NCBI GenBank assembly: GCA_016785225.1
Contig: JAFBJZ010000672.1
Coordinates: 1,049,001-1,113,000, forward strand
Length of the DNA stretch: 64,000 nt
Reading direction: 5' to 3'
DNA from: Psettodes erumei
Taxonomy: Eukaryota > Chordata > Actinopteri > Pleuronectiformes > Psettodidae
The translations under genes were made by a program, and so were the position numbers. This document shows positions 34,160 through 48,193 of the stretch, in pieces. Positions within the stretch are counted from its first letter, which is position 1. Each line of letters begins with the position of its first letter. Under the pieces are notes generated by a model that worked only from the letters and a program-made list of their open reading frames with translations, did no database searches and was not told where the DNA came from.

Positions 34160-35469
34160 AGTACATACGTGTTTAACATGTTTTCAGGAATCTGCTGGTA
34201 CAGATGCAGAGCTCAGCAGCGTTAACAGGTGGGTAGGAAAACTCCCCACGACAGATATCTGCCGTCAAATGTCCTCCTGCCGCTCTGTTGTGGTTGAAGA
34301 TGGGCGGTGGGGGTGAGGCGGGGAAGGAGGGGACTTCCTCCACCGTGTTTCTGTGAAAAATAAGACTGGTGCCCAACATTTTTCTCAGATCTCACATTAA
34401 AAACTTAAGAAATTACAGAGAAACCACAGAGTTTCTGAGGTACTTCATACTCTCTGCAGCTTTCTGGAAACACACTGCAGCTGCCGCTCACGCCGCGCCT
34501 CATTTATCATAAAGCTATAATATATCTGAAAAAAAACACAGTTCTTGTTTATGAACATGTGATGCTTTAGCTGGAAACGTTACCTGAATAAAAAACACAG
34601 GTCGCAGGCCTTTGCGTTTAAACCCGCTGTTAAAAAGGGTTTTTTCTCTATTCTGCTGCATTGTGGTTGGATCAAATTATCTACATTCACACAGTGCATG
34701 TTAAAACACAGAACTAAATACAGGCTTGTGCACTAAGAAAAGGTGAGAATAAACTGGATTATTTTAGCCTGATAACAGCACGTTAGCCTGAATTAATCTC
34801 CTTCCGCCTCGATGCTGTGACCACTCGTGGCTTTTTACTTGAAGATGTGTTTACCTTTCACATTTTGCTATTAAAGTGGCTATAATGTAATATACATACA
34901 CAACATGTGAACATTGTGTTTGCAGCCTGTCATTCGCTGCGTTCAGGTGTATTATCGTCACTGATTTTTTTTTCTGTAATTCCTTAAAGTGCCTGTCGAG
35001 GAGTTAATCCATCACCTGTACACAGTTAATTCAGTCACTTAGTTACTGGGAGTGTGGAAGTCTGATCACTTGGATGGAACAGTGTGTACCAAACATCCCC
35101 CCCTCCACACACACACACACACACACACCCGCCCCACCGGTGTCAACACAGGACAGGAACGACCGTCGGGTAAATACGTGAACTATTCCCGCTGCTCTCG
35201 TGTATAAAACAGCAGAGTTTACTCAAGACACATTTCACAATCCCAGTGTTCACAATGCATTTGACAAACACAAGATAAAAATGAGAACATGTGAGTGTTT
35301 GTGGACTTTAGTGTGTGTGTGTGTGTGTGTGACACAGCGTTTATTCCAGGCTGAGTGTGAGGAACATAATGAGAGATGAATGGCAGCCGGTGCAGATGAA
35401 AGACAACAGTATTGATCAAAAAGGTCTGTTTCACATTACGCACACAGAAAATACACTTGGTTGTTCAGT

Positions 35470-35470
<1 letters not shown>

Positions 35471-35518
<48 letters not shown>
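35471..35518. repeat. (AC)n microsatellite
   Basis: About 24 perfect AC units. A 10-unit (GT)n at 35311-35331 lies in opposite orientation 140 bp away. Confidence 0.95.
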
Positions 35519-35520
<2 letters not shown>

Positions 35521-38500
35521 CTGGCTGCACCTGCTCTTTATGTCTTTCATTGCTTTTTATTCCTGCGCAGAAAAACATTTTCTAAAACACAGCTTCTTTT
35601 TTCTGAACGTGCTGTGGTTCGGAGGTTTCCGTCTGTGAGACGTCAGAATATGAAGCTGCAGTCACACAGAAAAAAAAAAAACTCAGACGTTTTTTTATTA
35701 GAGCATATATCTGTCAAACTAACATGAAAACTGTGAACAGGGAGGTATGTAGCTGCCGACAAGGGGAAGTTTTTATTGGACGACATGAGAAGCTGATACA
35801 AGTGAATCCAGGTTATTGTGATATTAAATATTTCCAGACTCTTGATTCTGGGTTTTCTTTGCCTCCTCCTTTTTCCTTACACCTCCTTTCTTTCTTTTTT
35901 GTTTACAGGAATGCAGGACGTCCGATCAGGTTCCTGTAATGTCACAGATGACAAGCGGGGGGAGAGAGGGATACTGTTACCCGACCGAGGGGGCGGCGGG
36001 GGGTGAGGGAGGCCTCTGAATGACAGACAGAAACATCCATAACGAGGCTCCAGACAGAGAGTTGTGAGGTTGGTGTAGTTCATTAGAAACATGTCTGCAG
36101 AATGCCTGACGTGACGATAACGTGCTGTTTTGACATGCGTGTTGTTTTGACACGCGTGGGGTCCGCAGATTTAACTCCGGCCGATCGCCCACGTGTGACT
36201 GACACCGACTCGTGTCAACCGCTACAGTCGTCTCTCCAGCAAAACTAGCGAAAATCTTTTTTTGAAAAATCCCCCGGGATCAACAGGTTCAGCAGCCACA
36301 GGCCCGAACCACTTTACGTCTCAGATCAGCCTCAAACTCAACAGCAACCTGCGATAAATTCACGGCCACGAGCTCAAAACGTCCACAATGACGTCTTCAA
36401 ATGTTTTTACATGACCAACAGGCAAGGAAACCAGCCAGTAGTCACATTTAGAGGCTGTCATTTACTGAAGACCTGATAAAATCTAACATGGGATTAAATT
36501 AAATTATCTAATCCAAACTCGCTTCTTTGACTTTATGAAAACAAATCCCCATCGATGATAAAGTCACATATGAATAATAATCACGTTCGCTGGCTTCAGT
36601 TTGTTTCTGGGAGATCCGGGGCCCGTCCCAGCGCTCACCCCCTCGTACTCGACCTCTGACCTCTCTGCCTGGGTTCACAGCCCCTCTCTGGGAGGTGTTT
36701 CGGGGGTGCCAGAGGACACGGTGATTTGGGGCCACCGGCCTTAAACGCTTCCACATGCTCCCGCTTGTACGTCTGAGTTTTGGCGTGTGAGAACCAAATC
36801 TGTGGGAAACCAGTCCTGAACACCGAGTCCAATAACAAAAATAATTGGTGATATCAGATCATATTTTCTTTTGCTCATGCTGGATAATTTGTAGAAATGA
36901 TGAATACTGAATAATAAGGGTACAATAAGAATGATTCTTGGACATTGTCTCAAAATCCCTGGATTTTCTTGAACGCATCCAGGGATGAGGTTTACGCAAA
37001 ACCACAATCAATCTGCAGCGGATACAGCAAAACATTCAGTGGGGTTTTCAGATTGTAGTTGTCTGCAGTTAATAATGGACTCTATAAATCTGTTGTGACA
37101 GAGACTCGTTGACCCCCGCCACCTCCTGCACCCCCCCACCCCCCTCCATGAGTCAGCACCGACAGGAAGACGCTCATTAACCCAACTGTCTGTTCACACG
37201 CACACAATGAATAAAATAAAAGATGCTAAACTGTGAATGACTTAAAACACAAAATATCGTTTCAGTCCGTCTCACAGTTGTTGGCGCTCTGGTTGTGCTA
37301 CAGGATTAATCCTCTGGGGAACATGAACATGTGTAAGAATTTGTGAAATATTCATTCAGTGCTTGTTGAGATTAAGCGTTATTGACCTCTGATTGACATG
37401 ATGTTGGATAAAAAGACTGTCAAACCGGACTTTGCGTCTCAGTCTCAACACTTTCTACGTGCTCAGACTTTCTGAGTGTAATGTTTATTCCACACACACA
37501 CAGGAACTGAGCGGACTGACCCTTCTTTAATCCACAGCCTCATCAGAGGTAAATATCATGATGAAAAGTGCCAGGAATTAGACAGAGTCCTGCTGTGCTG
37601 TGAAAGGATCCTGTGTGTAGTTACAGTTAAGTGTCTGTTTCTGTTCATTTCTTATCGGAGGACAGAAATATTTTATTTAATGACAGTTATATAAAACTAA
37701 AATTGCCCTAACTCCCACACTACATACATTGTCACATGTAAAACCTGCAGCGTTTCAGCTAATATGATGAAGATTAATGGATTTATATCATAGTTTCTCT
37801 GGCTCAAACATGAGGCTTTTGCTGCTTTTCTCAGTTTTATATCAGCTGTACATGTTTTAGTCTTGGACTGTTGTTCAGAGAGAAAAACATTTAGACTTCC
37901 CCCTGGACAAATGATTGACGCATTAACAAATAATCCACAAGAGTTGGCAGTTAAATCGACAACGAAACTAATCATCATAGTTGCAGCCATAATGACGCAG
38001 TAAAGTTACGTCAATCCAAAGAGATTTCCTGCTCAATCTGAATATTAAACTGTGGAAACTCAAGGTCCACTTCCTTTTTTGGCCAAAGTTTTACAGGCGC
38101 AGATCGTTTCCTTTTGTTTTCTTTCTCGTGCAGCATCGGGGCAAAGTGACATGTGATGTCATGATGTGAGATGTAGCTCAGAACCAAAACAACTCCTCCC
38201 AGGTTTTAATGAACACTACGAACCGCTAAAGTGCAGAGTCTGCAGGTAAGCTGCGTACATTAGCATGTCTGGCTACGCTAGCCACTTTACGCAGCGTAAC
38301 TGCCAATGCCGGGGACGTTTCATGTTATTTTCTGTCTCCCTGCTGCGTGGAAACTGGAACCAGATGGAGTCAGAGTTCACGCTAACGTGAGCAGCTTTAT
38401 TTACAGTCCACCAGCGACCAGCAACAAGATGGAGTTGCCCAAACACGCTGCGATGGCCTCGTCTGCAAAGCGTGTTGCATTAACACGACGCATTAAACTA

Positions 38501-41500
38501 CAGGCAGACTACAACTTCCCACACACACAAACAGTAAACACACACACACACAGCTGAGAGGAATCTGCCACATTCAGGGGAAAAAGCGGGGAAAGGTCTC
38601 CAGCACGTCACCGAGGTCTGCAGCCACTTCCTGTCGGTGCGGCTGGATTCTCTCCCTGGCGCTGGCTGATATTTGCTCAGGCTGGAGGACGGCGTGAACG
38701 GGCCTCTTTGACGAGGAAGGTCTCGCGTGTGGCTGCGGAGCGCGGAGTTTGGGCTAATCCTCGTCCTCTCACGGTCGCTTTGGGCCCGAAGCTTTAACTC
38801 AAACACATGTGGGATTAGGGAAGGAAGGGCAGAGAGCGGGTCGACTCTTTCACTGTGTTTTTTTTCCCCCCTGTTTAATTTACTTTCATGTGCAGTCATG
38901 CATCTGTAGCATCTCAGCAGATCTCATGTGGGATCTGACCCAGATCTGAGAAGGTACAGTGGAACGACCATACGTCATTATTACTGATGATATACGTCGC
39001 AACTAGAAACACACCGAACACCATGTTCACACATATACACGAGGAGAGGGAGGGCGTGAAGGAAAGAATGGGAGTCGGATTACTTTGACTCCATACGTGA
39101 AGTATGCTGACTTTACTGCTTGATGTCCCCCCCGAGGGTGGGGACTCGTGAACAGCCTTTAGTCAGCTTTACGTTTTATCCCACCCTCCCTAAAATGAAC
39201 CCAGGAGAGGGGGGCGGGGGGCGCTGGATTTACTGTACCTTCAAAACACACATGGAGCCGATTTAGCTCGACAGAAAAGCCCCCAAAAGTTTAATTCCTC
39301 TTCCACGGCCTGTGAACTACATCTCAGTGTCTCCCCATGAGACGTCGGGTGTCAGAGCGGACGTCCTTCTGACATGGAGACACACAAAACAAAGGAAACT
39401 GAAGTGACGTCAGCAAACGTCAACAATCATTTTAATGGCTGCATTTGTGCGTTTGAGCTCCTGCAGCTGCAGTGAACCAATCCAGGTCCACGATCACAGA
39501 CCCGTGTCAGAATCACACGTGAACACGAGTCGCGCATGTTCTGGAGATGTTGCACCTGAATTCCAACTCAATCTAGCAAAACCAACCCAGCACATGCAAA
39601 TTCTTTCTATAACAGCTACACAATCATGGCACGCATGACAAGTTGACTTACTGATCCCAAACTTTTCTGGTGCTGGTGCCTGATCATCTTCTTTTAACAG
39701 ATTACAGCTTCAAAAACAAACAGCCTGAAAGGTAAATGTGTGACACCCGGTCACAAACAAACAAACCAGCATCCAACCAGCTGTCAACATGAGGTGTGTA
39801 ACATTATAAGACTTCAATTCCTCATTTGAGCACCTCGTGAAAAAAAAAACAGATTGTCTGGCATCTGGAAAAGTATTTTTCTGTGAAGAAGAGAAACTCG
39901 TGTCGAGACAACAACCGCCTGGACATTTGCATGTTGTTGTTTTTGACGAGAGCGGAGGTATAGATGTGTGTTTGTGTGTTTGTGCGCGTTGTGCTCTGTT
40001 TGGCAGGTCACGCTGTCGTGTAACAGGATCCCCCCTGGGCTCAGGCTGATTTTGAGAACAATGCCGGAGGTGTAACACATCCACTTTGTTTTGCGTTTAA
40101 CGACCCAAGCTCAGAAAACCACGACAGGGTCCCGATCTCGACTCGAGCACAGGTGAAACCCAGAGTTTCAGCTGAGGAGGGAACTGGGACCTGTGACGAG
40201 GAGAAAGAAATGTGACCTCACACGTGGAGGTTGCTGCATAGAAAGTTTAAAACATACGGCATGAAATTATGTGACAGTCGCCTGTTGTTCAGCAAAAAGA
40301 ACGGCAGTGAGTTAAAGGATACTCATCCAAAAACTCGTGAGCCATGAATTCTTACACTGGAAAAAACAAGGATGGGATGTAGCTGCTCGTTTGAGGTGTT
40401 TCTGTATCTTCTCACGGGGTGGACAAAATAACAGAAACACCTGTTCAGCAAAATAAACAGTGTCGAATCAACACCTGAGCAACAACTGAGCTTTACTGCT
40501 GTGTTACACTGCTGTACCTCACGAGTGGACACCTGAGTGTATGTAAACCTTCTTATTTCAGTCGGCTACATTACTATGTAATAGATTACATCAGATTAAA
40601 TTAGGATGATGGGGGGGGGGTAGCCTCCATCATTGCCATTCAGGAAATTCCAGCCATTCCTCACTAATTCCTCCTGTCGTTGCCCTTGTCTCGCTCTCTC
40701 TGTCTCTCTCTCTCTCTTTTCATCCCCTCCTCCTTGTCAACACCACGTCTGTCATCCACCTCTCACCCTTAACCTCTGACCCTCGGCCAGACTTAATAAC
40801 AGGAAACGATCGACTCCCTGCTGCGTGGCGAGGACAGCGGTGTCCCCGGTTAGCAGAGATGTGGACTCAGCACAAAAGGTGCAGGACATCTGGACCAAAA
40901 ATCAAGTTAGAAACATTTAATCACCGCAAAATTGTCCTTGACTTGTTTGTTTAGCACTTTGGGGGGATGTTGGAGAGGGAGGATGGGGTGAGGACGTGGA
41001 GGTAAGCATGTCCAAAGTTCAGGTGGGTGTGACATTCAACTGGTCCTCCACCTCCCATCAGTCAGTGACTCACTTGCAAAAAGTTACGGGAAAAGGGCGA
41101 ATGAAACAAAAAGTGGATGAGGGGTGAAGAAAGAACCCGACAGACTGGGTCAACATTTACTCCACAGAACCAAAGTCAAAAACCTGCGTTTTTAAGACGA
41201 GGACATGAGCCACACGTACGTCATCAGTGTTGTCAAAACTTAAACGATCAATCAGTTTAAATGGCTCAATAAATTCATTATGGGCACTAAACTCATCATA
41301 CTGTATAACTCACATGAGTTAGTACAGTAAAACTCTTCTACTTTTCTTTTAAGGACGGTATTACAAATTAATAACATCGAGTGATTAAAAACACATTTAA
41401 CATCTGCTGACTCTTAAATTATTAGAGTTACAAGTTTCCAAAGTCGTGTCCTAAACTAATAATATTCCACATTTACGCCTTTGCTACTCATTTGCTTCCA

Positions 41501-41534
41501 GTGGCCACTTGCAGTACTACAACATAAAATGTAC

Positions 41535-41588
41535 CTGTGAATTTCCCCGTTGTGGGATTAATAAAGTAATTGTAATCTAATCTAATCG
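41535..41588 (+). mobile_element. 3' tail of a truncated LINE
   Basis: GTGAATTTCCCCGTTGTGGG followed by ATTAATAAAGTAAT and a short AATCT tandem tail is the typical 3' end of L2-type fish LINEs (GGGAT-AATAAAG-TATCT arrangement). Only the extreme 3' end is present. The class was assigned from memory of the motif. Confidence 0.55.
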
Positions 41589-41978
41589 AAACACGGGGAA
41601 GGATTCACTCCAACATGGCTGACAGTGTAAACGCGACCGCACGACACAGTCCATTAGGCAGAGAAGAAGAACATCTCTCTGTGAAACTGAAAATATTTTC
41701 TTTGCCGGCTGGAACTTAGAAACAGCACAAATCACTGGGGTTTCACACTGACATGGAAAAGTTTTCATGACTGGAAGTGAATTAGAGGAGAAGAAGAAGA
41801 AGGAGGAGGAGGAGGAGAAGAAGAAAGAGGGGGCAGGTGGTGAGTCACTCAGGTGTAACACAAGACTAACGGTGGTGGGTTCAGTGTTATTGTAGACTGT
41901 ATAATGGTGCTGCTGCAGACGCCTCATAATTCTTTCCACTATTATGAAGTTCTACTGCTGAGAAGCTTGTACGTGTGC

Positions 41979-41991
41979 ACACACACACACA

Positions 41992-42044
<53 letters not shown>
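41979..42044. repeat. (AC)n microsatellite
   Basis: About 32 AC units with one GCGC interruption near the left end. Confidence 0.95.
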
Positions 42045-42047
<3 letters not shown>

Positions 42048-42246
42048 GCGTCACTCTGTCCGTCTAATGCAGCTAAGCAGCTTTCCAGGGCTGGGTGTCT
42101 CTCTCCGAGCCTCACAGCTCTGAGACATGACGGTCTCATCATTATGTTTTATTTATATGTCGACTCACTGGCTTCTACACCTACAGTCACACTTTACTTA
42201 TTTTTACTCCTGCGTGCTCATTCAGCAGCTTTTCTTGCCTCCACAG

Positions 42247-42375
42247 CCGAAGTGAGAAATGGCCTCAGAGAAACACGACGGCTTCACACTCTTCAGTTCA
42301 AAGGCTCAGGACCATAAAGTCACTGAGAGGTTTACGGCCCGAGGCCGAGCCAGGCAGGAGCGCCCGGTCCTGCAG
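42247..42375 (+). other. candidate unassigned exon
   Basis: A good acceptor (TTTTCTTGCCTCCACAG) precedes 129 bases containing ATG at 42259 and 39 open codons (MASEKHDGFTLFSS..., then a basic stretch RGRARQER). They end in CTGCAG followed by a GTATGC donor, phase 0. The stretch is free of low-complexity sequence. I do not recognise the product and could not find convincing partner exons; an acceptor near 44217 would add only five codons. It may be chance. Confidence 0.25.
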
Positions 42376-43760
42376 GTATGCAGCTCCGCGCTCAGAAACT
42401 GGGTTTGCCGAGCGTGCGCCGGGCTCTTTCCTTTGACGAGTAGATGCTAAAATTTCAAACGCTCTACAGGTGTCCTGTCATCGAAAACACCTGACTTTGT
42501 TCTCGGCTGCTGCAACAGAGACGTTTTAGTGCTGATTTTTACGACAGCTGGCCTGTGTACGCACGCAGCAGCACGCTTTGTTGTGGAGGAGCTTTTATAA
42601 TATTAATGTAAGAAGCTTTCATAACACAGGAAGACAAATGGTGTACACTGTATATCAGGGAGAAATAAGGTTGCGTGTGATGTGATTTCAATCAATTTTA
42701 ACATTTGTGATTTTTACCTCATTAAGACGACTAGAATATGTCTACATTGTCTCGAGTGCTTTCCACCTCCCTCTAAAACAGAAATGAAAATTATGCCTGA
42801 ATTCAGTGAATGAAAATTCAAACTGTCGATGAAAGTATAGATACGTGAAACGAGAAGTGCAATTTTAGTGTTATTTTCTCATCTGACTTTCTGCAAGAAA
42901 GCTTAGTTCCCAAAAGTGTGGAACTATTCCTTTAATCAAGGCAGCCTCCCTCATTTTATGTTCACATTAACTCCCTCTCCTCGCAGCTTCTCTTCTAATT
43001 TCTCAGTAAACTTTCTCAACGCTGACGATAAGAAGTGAAACAAACTAAAGTCAGGTGCCTTGGAAAACATGTAGTTCTTTTGTTCTGGGATCACGTGGGA
43101 GTGTGTGTGTGTCTGCGGGTTATGAGAACACACACACCGCAGCTGCCTGCCTCCCCGACTACCAGCCGTCAAACAAAAAGAGGAAAAAAATCTTTTCAAA
43201 ACCAACCTCAGGAACCAGCGGAGGGATGATTAAATTCTCCATGTGAGGAGTTCAAAAGCAATAAAAAATGAAATGAAAACACGGGCGGCGCGCAACACAA
43301 AGGCCTCATTGTTGCCGGGCAAAGGAATGCCTGTGTGTGTGTAACTGTGGGCAGGGGCTGGGAGGAATTTGAGTTTTTTGCATGGAGACAAAAGGTGGCC
43401 TATGACAAGGAGAGAGACGAGGGAAAGCGAGGCAGCGAGGATGAGGCACAGAGAGGGAAAGCGAGACAGTTTCCATTCATCCGTCTCGACTGTGCTAACA
43501 CTTAAACATACGAAATAAAAACGACTGGTTTTTAAACCTCTTCTCTCGCCGTGGAGCGTCTGACGCTGCGAGAAGGGAAGACGTGTCTGAGATGGGGAGA
43601 CAGTAAAATGTCCCTCCATGCCTCGACTTCGGCAGGTGTTTGTTTATAAACCGAAGAATTGGACGAGCTGAAATGTTGAGCTGATGAAGCTTTCTGGGTC
43701 TGTTAACACTAATCAAGTCATGTATGCAAACACACTTTTCCATAAGCCTACAAAGTCTTA

Positions 43761-43789
43761 CACGCACACACACACACACACACACACAC
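43761..43789. repeat. (CA)n microsatellite
   Basis: About 14 CA units. Confidence 0.93.
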
Positions 43790-45012
43790 TGAGAACCTCA
43801 TTTCCTGTAATCTCTCGTCACCTGACCTCTGACCTTTGGGAGGGTGTTGACAGATTTAAGACCCCCTGCTTCCTCTCGGCCTGTGATCTGCTTTGAAAAA
43901 GGAGTCTCGGTCAAACCCTCTGCGCTGACATTTTGAAAACGATTACGTCAAACTAAGAGCTAAAAATGCCACGAAGGAGATTTCTTCTTCCCTAAAAACG
44001 TGCTTCAGGATTTTAAAAAAATCAAAGCTTGTACCGCACGTGTGTGAACGCAGTGTTTTAGAAATACCAAGGTTGAAAAACGTGCCCCCCCCCCTGAATC
44101 AACACGTTAAAAACATGTCACTGCGAAGTATTTCATCTTACTCAAATGTTGTTTAAACCTACCTGCTCTTCCTCTCTCATCTTCATCACCTTGTCACCCG
44201 CATCTCTTCCCTTACAGGAGCCGAGCTTTGGCTGATGCAGTTTCTTCATTTTCGTCTGGGTCAGTGAAGAAAGCAAACACAGGGTCAACTGATGTTTGTG
44301 TTACGTCCTCCCAATATTCAAATCAGTAGCAGGAAGAAGGAAGCCATTTTTCCAGTTGCAAATCATCCAAAGGAAACAGGCAAATTGATGCATGCTGGGT
44401 ACATTCAGATGGCGCCGACGACACTGAGGTCAAACGGTTGTCACTTTGAAGGGCCGGCCGACACGACTGAACCTGTCTGATCGCCAAAAACAAAAGAAGT
44501 CAGAGAGAGAGAGGAAGAGAGGGGAAAAAGTGGACGTGGACGTTTTTAAATGGTGGATCTGCGTGCAGTGAAAATACTTCACTGTACGACACCACTTTGT
44601 GAATATACAGTGTGTTTATATGTTGCTGCCTCGCTAACAGCAAAAAAACAATGAACTACAAAACAACGCAACTCCAAATACAAAAACTTCTGCAGATAAA
44701 ATAACTTTGGATGTATTTCATTCGTTAATTAAAAAAAACACAAAAGAATCAAAAACAACAGTTGTGTTTGAATCCAGCACCTGGGGCAAAAGGCGTGATC
44801 GTTTCCTTCTTTATAAAAGCAAAGAGCAGCAGCAGAGATTGAGGCAGATAAAGAGGCAGATGTTGAAATGTTCTTTTGCAACCACTGGTTCCTCTGACCG
44901 AGATGCTCCGTGGATAAAAAGACAACTGATGGAAGAGCTCATAGGAAAAACATTCTGCCTGGTGCAACACGTTCTGGAAATTCCCATAAATGTTCCTAAT
45001 GACACACACTAC

Positions 45013-45014
<2 letters not shown>

Positions 45015-45047
<33 letters not shown>
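45015..45047. repeat. (TG)n microsatellite
   Basis: About 16 TG units, followed by CGGGGGGG. A second (GT)n lies at 46001-46026. Confidence 0.93.
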
Positions 45048-45053
<6 letters not shown>

Positions 45054-45149
45054 GGTATGTGTGAATATGAGCATACTGTAAGCCAAAAATCGTCAAAACA
45101 AAGTGTGATAAGAAAAGAATGTGCGCTGACTGTACACACACACACACAG

Positions 45150-45610
45150 TGTTGTAGACATGGGGGTGGTTGAGAAACTGAAATATTTCAACAGGTATTT
45201 GATGGAAGTTTTGTTCAAAACCATTCTGCTCCCCTGAGGATGAATCCTAATGACTTTGGTGATCACCTGACTTTTCCTCCAGCGCCACCAGCAGGTCAAA
45301 TTTTCAAACAAACTTTGCACATCTGCACTGAACTATCTCAACACGTACTTGATGAAGTAGTACAAAATTTTGCATGCTCATTCATGATCACAAGAGGATG
45401 AATCCTAATGGCTTTTATGATCCCCTGATTTTTCATCTAGTGACACCACAATGTCAACATATGATTATGATCTTTGATTGACAACTGTAAGATGGATTGT
45501 CATGAAATTTGGTTCAGGTGTTCATGTTCCCCTCAGGATGAACTGTAAAACCTCTGCCCTCTATTTTTCATCAACTGCCATCATCCGGTCAAATTTTTCT
45601 TTTTTCTTTG
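45150..45610 (+). mobile_element. dispersed fish repeat with three internal modules
   Basis: The module GGATGAATCCTAATGACTTT, followed by gatCacCTGAcTTTTC, then tAGcGcCACCA and GGTCAAA, begins near 45238, 45398 and 45536 in progressively diverged form. Intervening text reads 'GATGGAttGtCATGAAATTTGGT' and 'TTCATGTTCCCCTCAGGATGAA'. Copies of the same family are at about 5.99 kb and, inverted, at 53.57 kb in sdc4. Transposon class unknown; no coding frame. Confidence 0.75.
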
Positions 45611-48065
45611 GTTCATAATCAATAGATTAGATCAAGTTAAGATTGTGAATAATATATATATATTCACTTAATTCCTTCCTAGTTCAGTTTTACCTCAGCA
45701 GTAATCAGTCCTTCATCTTAAACTAATTCAAACTTACACCACACTGTCTTAGCCCTAAAATAACCTGGTTAACATTGTGAGATCAGTCACTAAGTCCCCA
45801 CAATGCCCCCACATTGCTGGGGGAGGGGAGGGGGGCAGTGGTATTATACTGTATGTGCGCTCACTTGTTTTTGGCTCTGCAGATCCTGAACAAACAACAA
45901 GTCCACAGCAAAGTTTTCTCTCTCTCTGCCCTCAGACCGGTACGATTCAATCAGTGTTTGCTTGTGTGCATGTGTGCAAATATGAAATATGAAAGAAAGT
46001 ATGTGTGTGTGTGTGTGTGTGTGTGTGAAATGAGAGTAAAAGGTGATGTATGAATATGTGTTTGTGCTGGAATGCGTTTGTGTGTGTTTTGCTCCCAGCA
46101 GTGCCATACTTGTCAGAACTTTGGCATCAGATGGGAGGGTGTTTTTCCCTGCAGCACGGAGGCCGACAGGCAACAGCTTGTCTGTTGGCTCTGCATGAAT
46201 GTCAACAACACACACACACACAGATCAGGACTCTACTTTTGTTCACTCATCCCCCTTATTCAAATATCTGCTTTTGTCCATTTCTAATAATTAGTATCCA
46301 AAGATCTTAATTATATTCTGGATTCCTGAAAATGTTGTTTGCTCTCGGCTCCTCATCTGCTTCTTGGAAAAAACAAAACCGACCAAAATAAAACTCACAC
46401 AGCAAACACAATCGATCCAATGGGGTCAAGAAATCTGAGTGTTATTTTCAGAACCAGACACAGCTTTATTGTCCTTACGCACAGTACACACCCTGTTCAC
46501 ACCCTGGCCATCATCTGTTTGAACTGTTGCCCTGTGGCAGGCGTTCCACATCATTCAAAATGCGAACCAGTTTCCATGCAACACTCAACCATCTCAAACA
46601 ACACTTTTCTTTAGCCTTTTTACAGTCTTCATGAAGACATGAGTGGTTTTTATTATTTGTACTTCCCTATAGTTGTGTCTGTGTTTTTATTTGGCTGTAA
46701 TAGTCACCTCTGTACAGAGCACTTAAACTTATAATATAAATATTAGTGGAAGTTCATCCTCGAGTAACGAAGAGATTTTTTTTTCAGAAGAGGTATTTCT
46801 TCTGTCAAAAGGTTGAATTGTTTGCTCTCGTGATCTTACATTCTTCCTTTATTGGACAAATCTCTCTCTTGTGCAGAAAGGTCAGAGGTCAGACTCGGTT
46901 TCAGAACAGCAACCCTGAACTGAACAGGGAGTCAATATCTTTCTCAAGAGACTGGAACGTTTCTCATCCTACGTAACCCAAAGCGGCTTTCATAACGTGA
47001 CACCAACACCTTCCGAAAAGATCAGTTCCTCTCCCGAAACTCGTGACATTCATCACAAGTTACAGTTTCTTTACTGTTTCTTCTTTCAGCACATCCAGCT
47101 TCTGCTCCAGTTCGTCTCCCATACGTCCTTCGTGTCCACAACAGCAGACAAAAAGGCACAGGTGATACAATGGAGGAAATCCAACACCAGGGTTGTAGTC
47201 AAAGGGCAGAAAAACGTTGGGATGTGGCCACGATGTGGCTCCATATACTGCAGCTCATGCACCAGAATAAACTGGAACCTGTATTTTTAGCCATCTGCAA
47301 AACATCAGCATGTTACCACTGCCATTTGTATGTTTGCATGCTGACACCAGTACTATTCATGGTTGGCATTTTTCAACAACAGACAGCATATTTACATTCT
47401 GTAATTACTACTCCAGATTGCCTTTATCCTCGTGAGAGACTGACAGGAAACAATGCAGCAGGGGGGCGCCGCCAGGGATTTTTAGCCCTATGAAAAGATA
47501 TTGCGTTGGCTGCCACCACTGCAAGCCATTCCAACACTGAAAATATAACACTGTGCAGACATGCACGCAACATTCTGCATGCAGTGGATGCAATAGCCTG
47601 CATAAGAAACGTGCACAGAGGCCATGTAATTTAAATGTGAAAATTGGCTCAACATAACTGGATAACTCAAACTAAATAAAGTGCTCGAAGAAAGGTCAAG
47701 TGGTCACCACACACACACACAGTCTTGTTCTCAGCCATGCTATTGTTATTAATTAAATGACATACATGAGGAAAAATAACCATTATCACTAAAAAAACCT
47801 TTTTCCCCCCATTCTAATAAAAGAAGAAATTCCCAGCTCCACAGACTGACATGTCCTTCAACACGATGCTGCTCACCTTGATCTTCAGCTGAGTGGGGCT
47901 GGCTAATGACGGGGTGTGGGAGTGGGGACACAGGTCCTGATGAGCCTGAAGCTCCGTCTGCTGGGACAAATGATCAAGTATGAGCGGCTTGATAAATCTG
48001 TACCTGTGCTGATGAAATGTGGCTAAAGGAGGAGCGCTACATCATTATGTTGGTTATGTATGTGG
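45611..48065. other. no gene recognised
   Basis: Moderately AT-rich, with a (GT)n array at 46001-46026 and short CA runs. Near 47456 the phrase GGGGGGCGCCGCCAGGGATT resembles the terminus of a fish DNA transposon, but it could not be paired with another end. Confidence 0.45.
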
Positions 48066-48193
48066 GCTAAGCTAACAGGTTAATTGGACTGAGTTATCAA
48101 GTTAACTGGGCTAAGCTAACAGGTTCACTGGACTGAGTATCGGGTTAATTGGGTTAAGCTAACAGGTTCACTGGATTAGGCTAACAGGTTAAC
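48066..48193. repeat. ~44-bp minisatellite, about three copies
   Basis: Units start with GCTAAGCTAACAGGTT at 48066, about 48110 and about 48153, with variants TTCACTGGACTGAG and AATTGGACTGAG, and a last partial unit near 48179. The repeat is short and diverged. Confidence 0.85.

Larger units (their letters stand above)
32233..41534. other. gene-poor intergenic region between oser1 and the LINE tail
   Basis: No exon was recognised on either strand. Contents are (CA)n/(GT)n arrays at 35106-35128, 35311-35331 and 35471-35518, a MITE fragment near 34 kb, a hairpin at 32.5 kb, and poly-G/poly-C runs. Confidence 0.55.

Noticed and set aside
46990..47290. Exon-like segment after TTCTTTCAG at about 47090
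   Set aside because: The acceptor is plausible but the frame has no family similarity and no clear partner exons.
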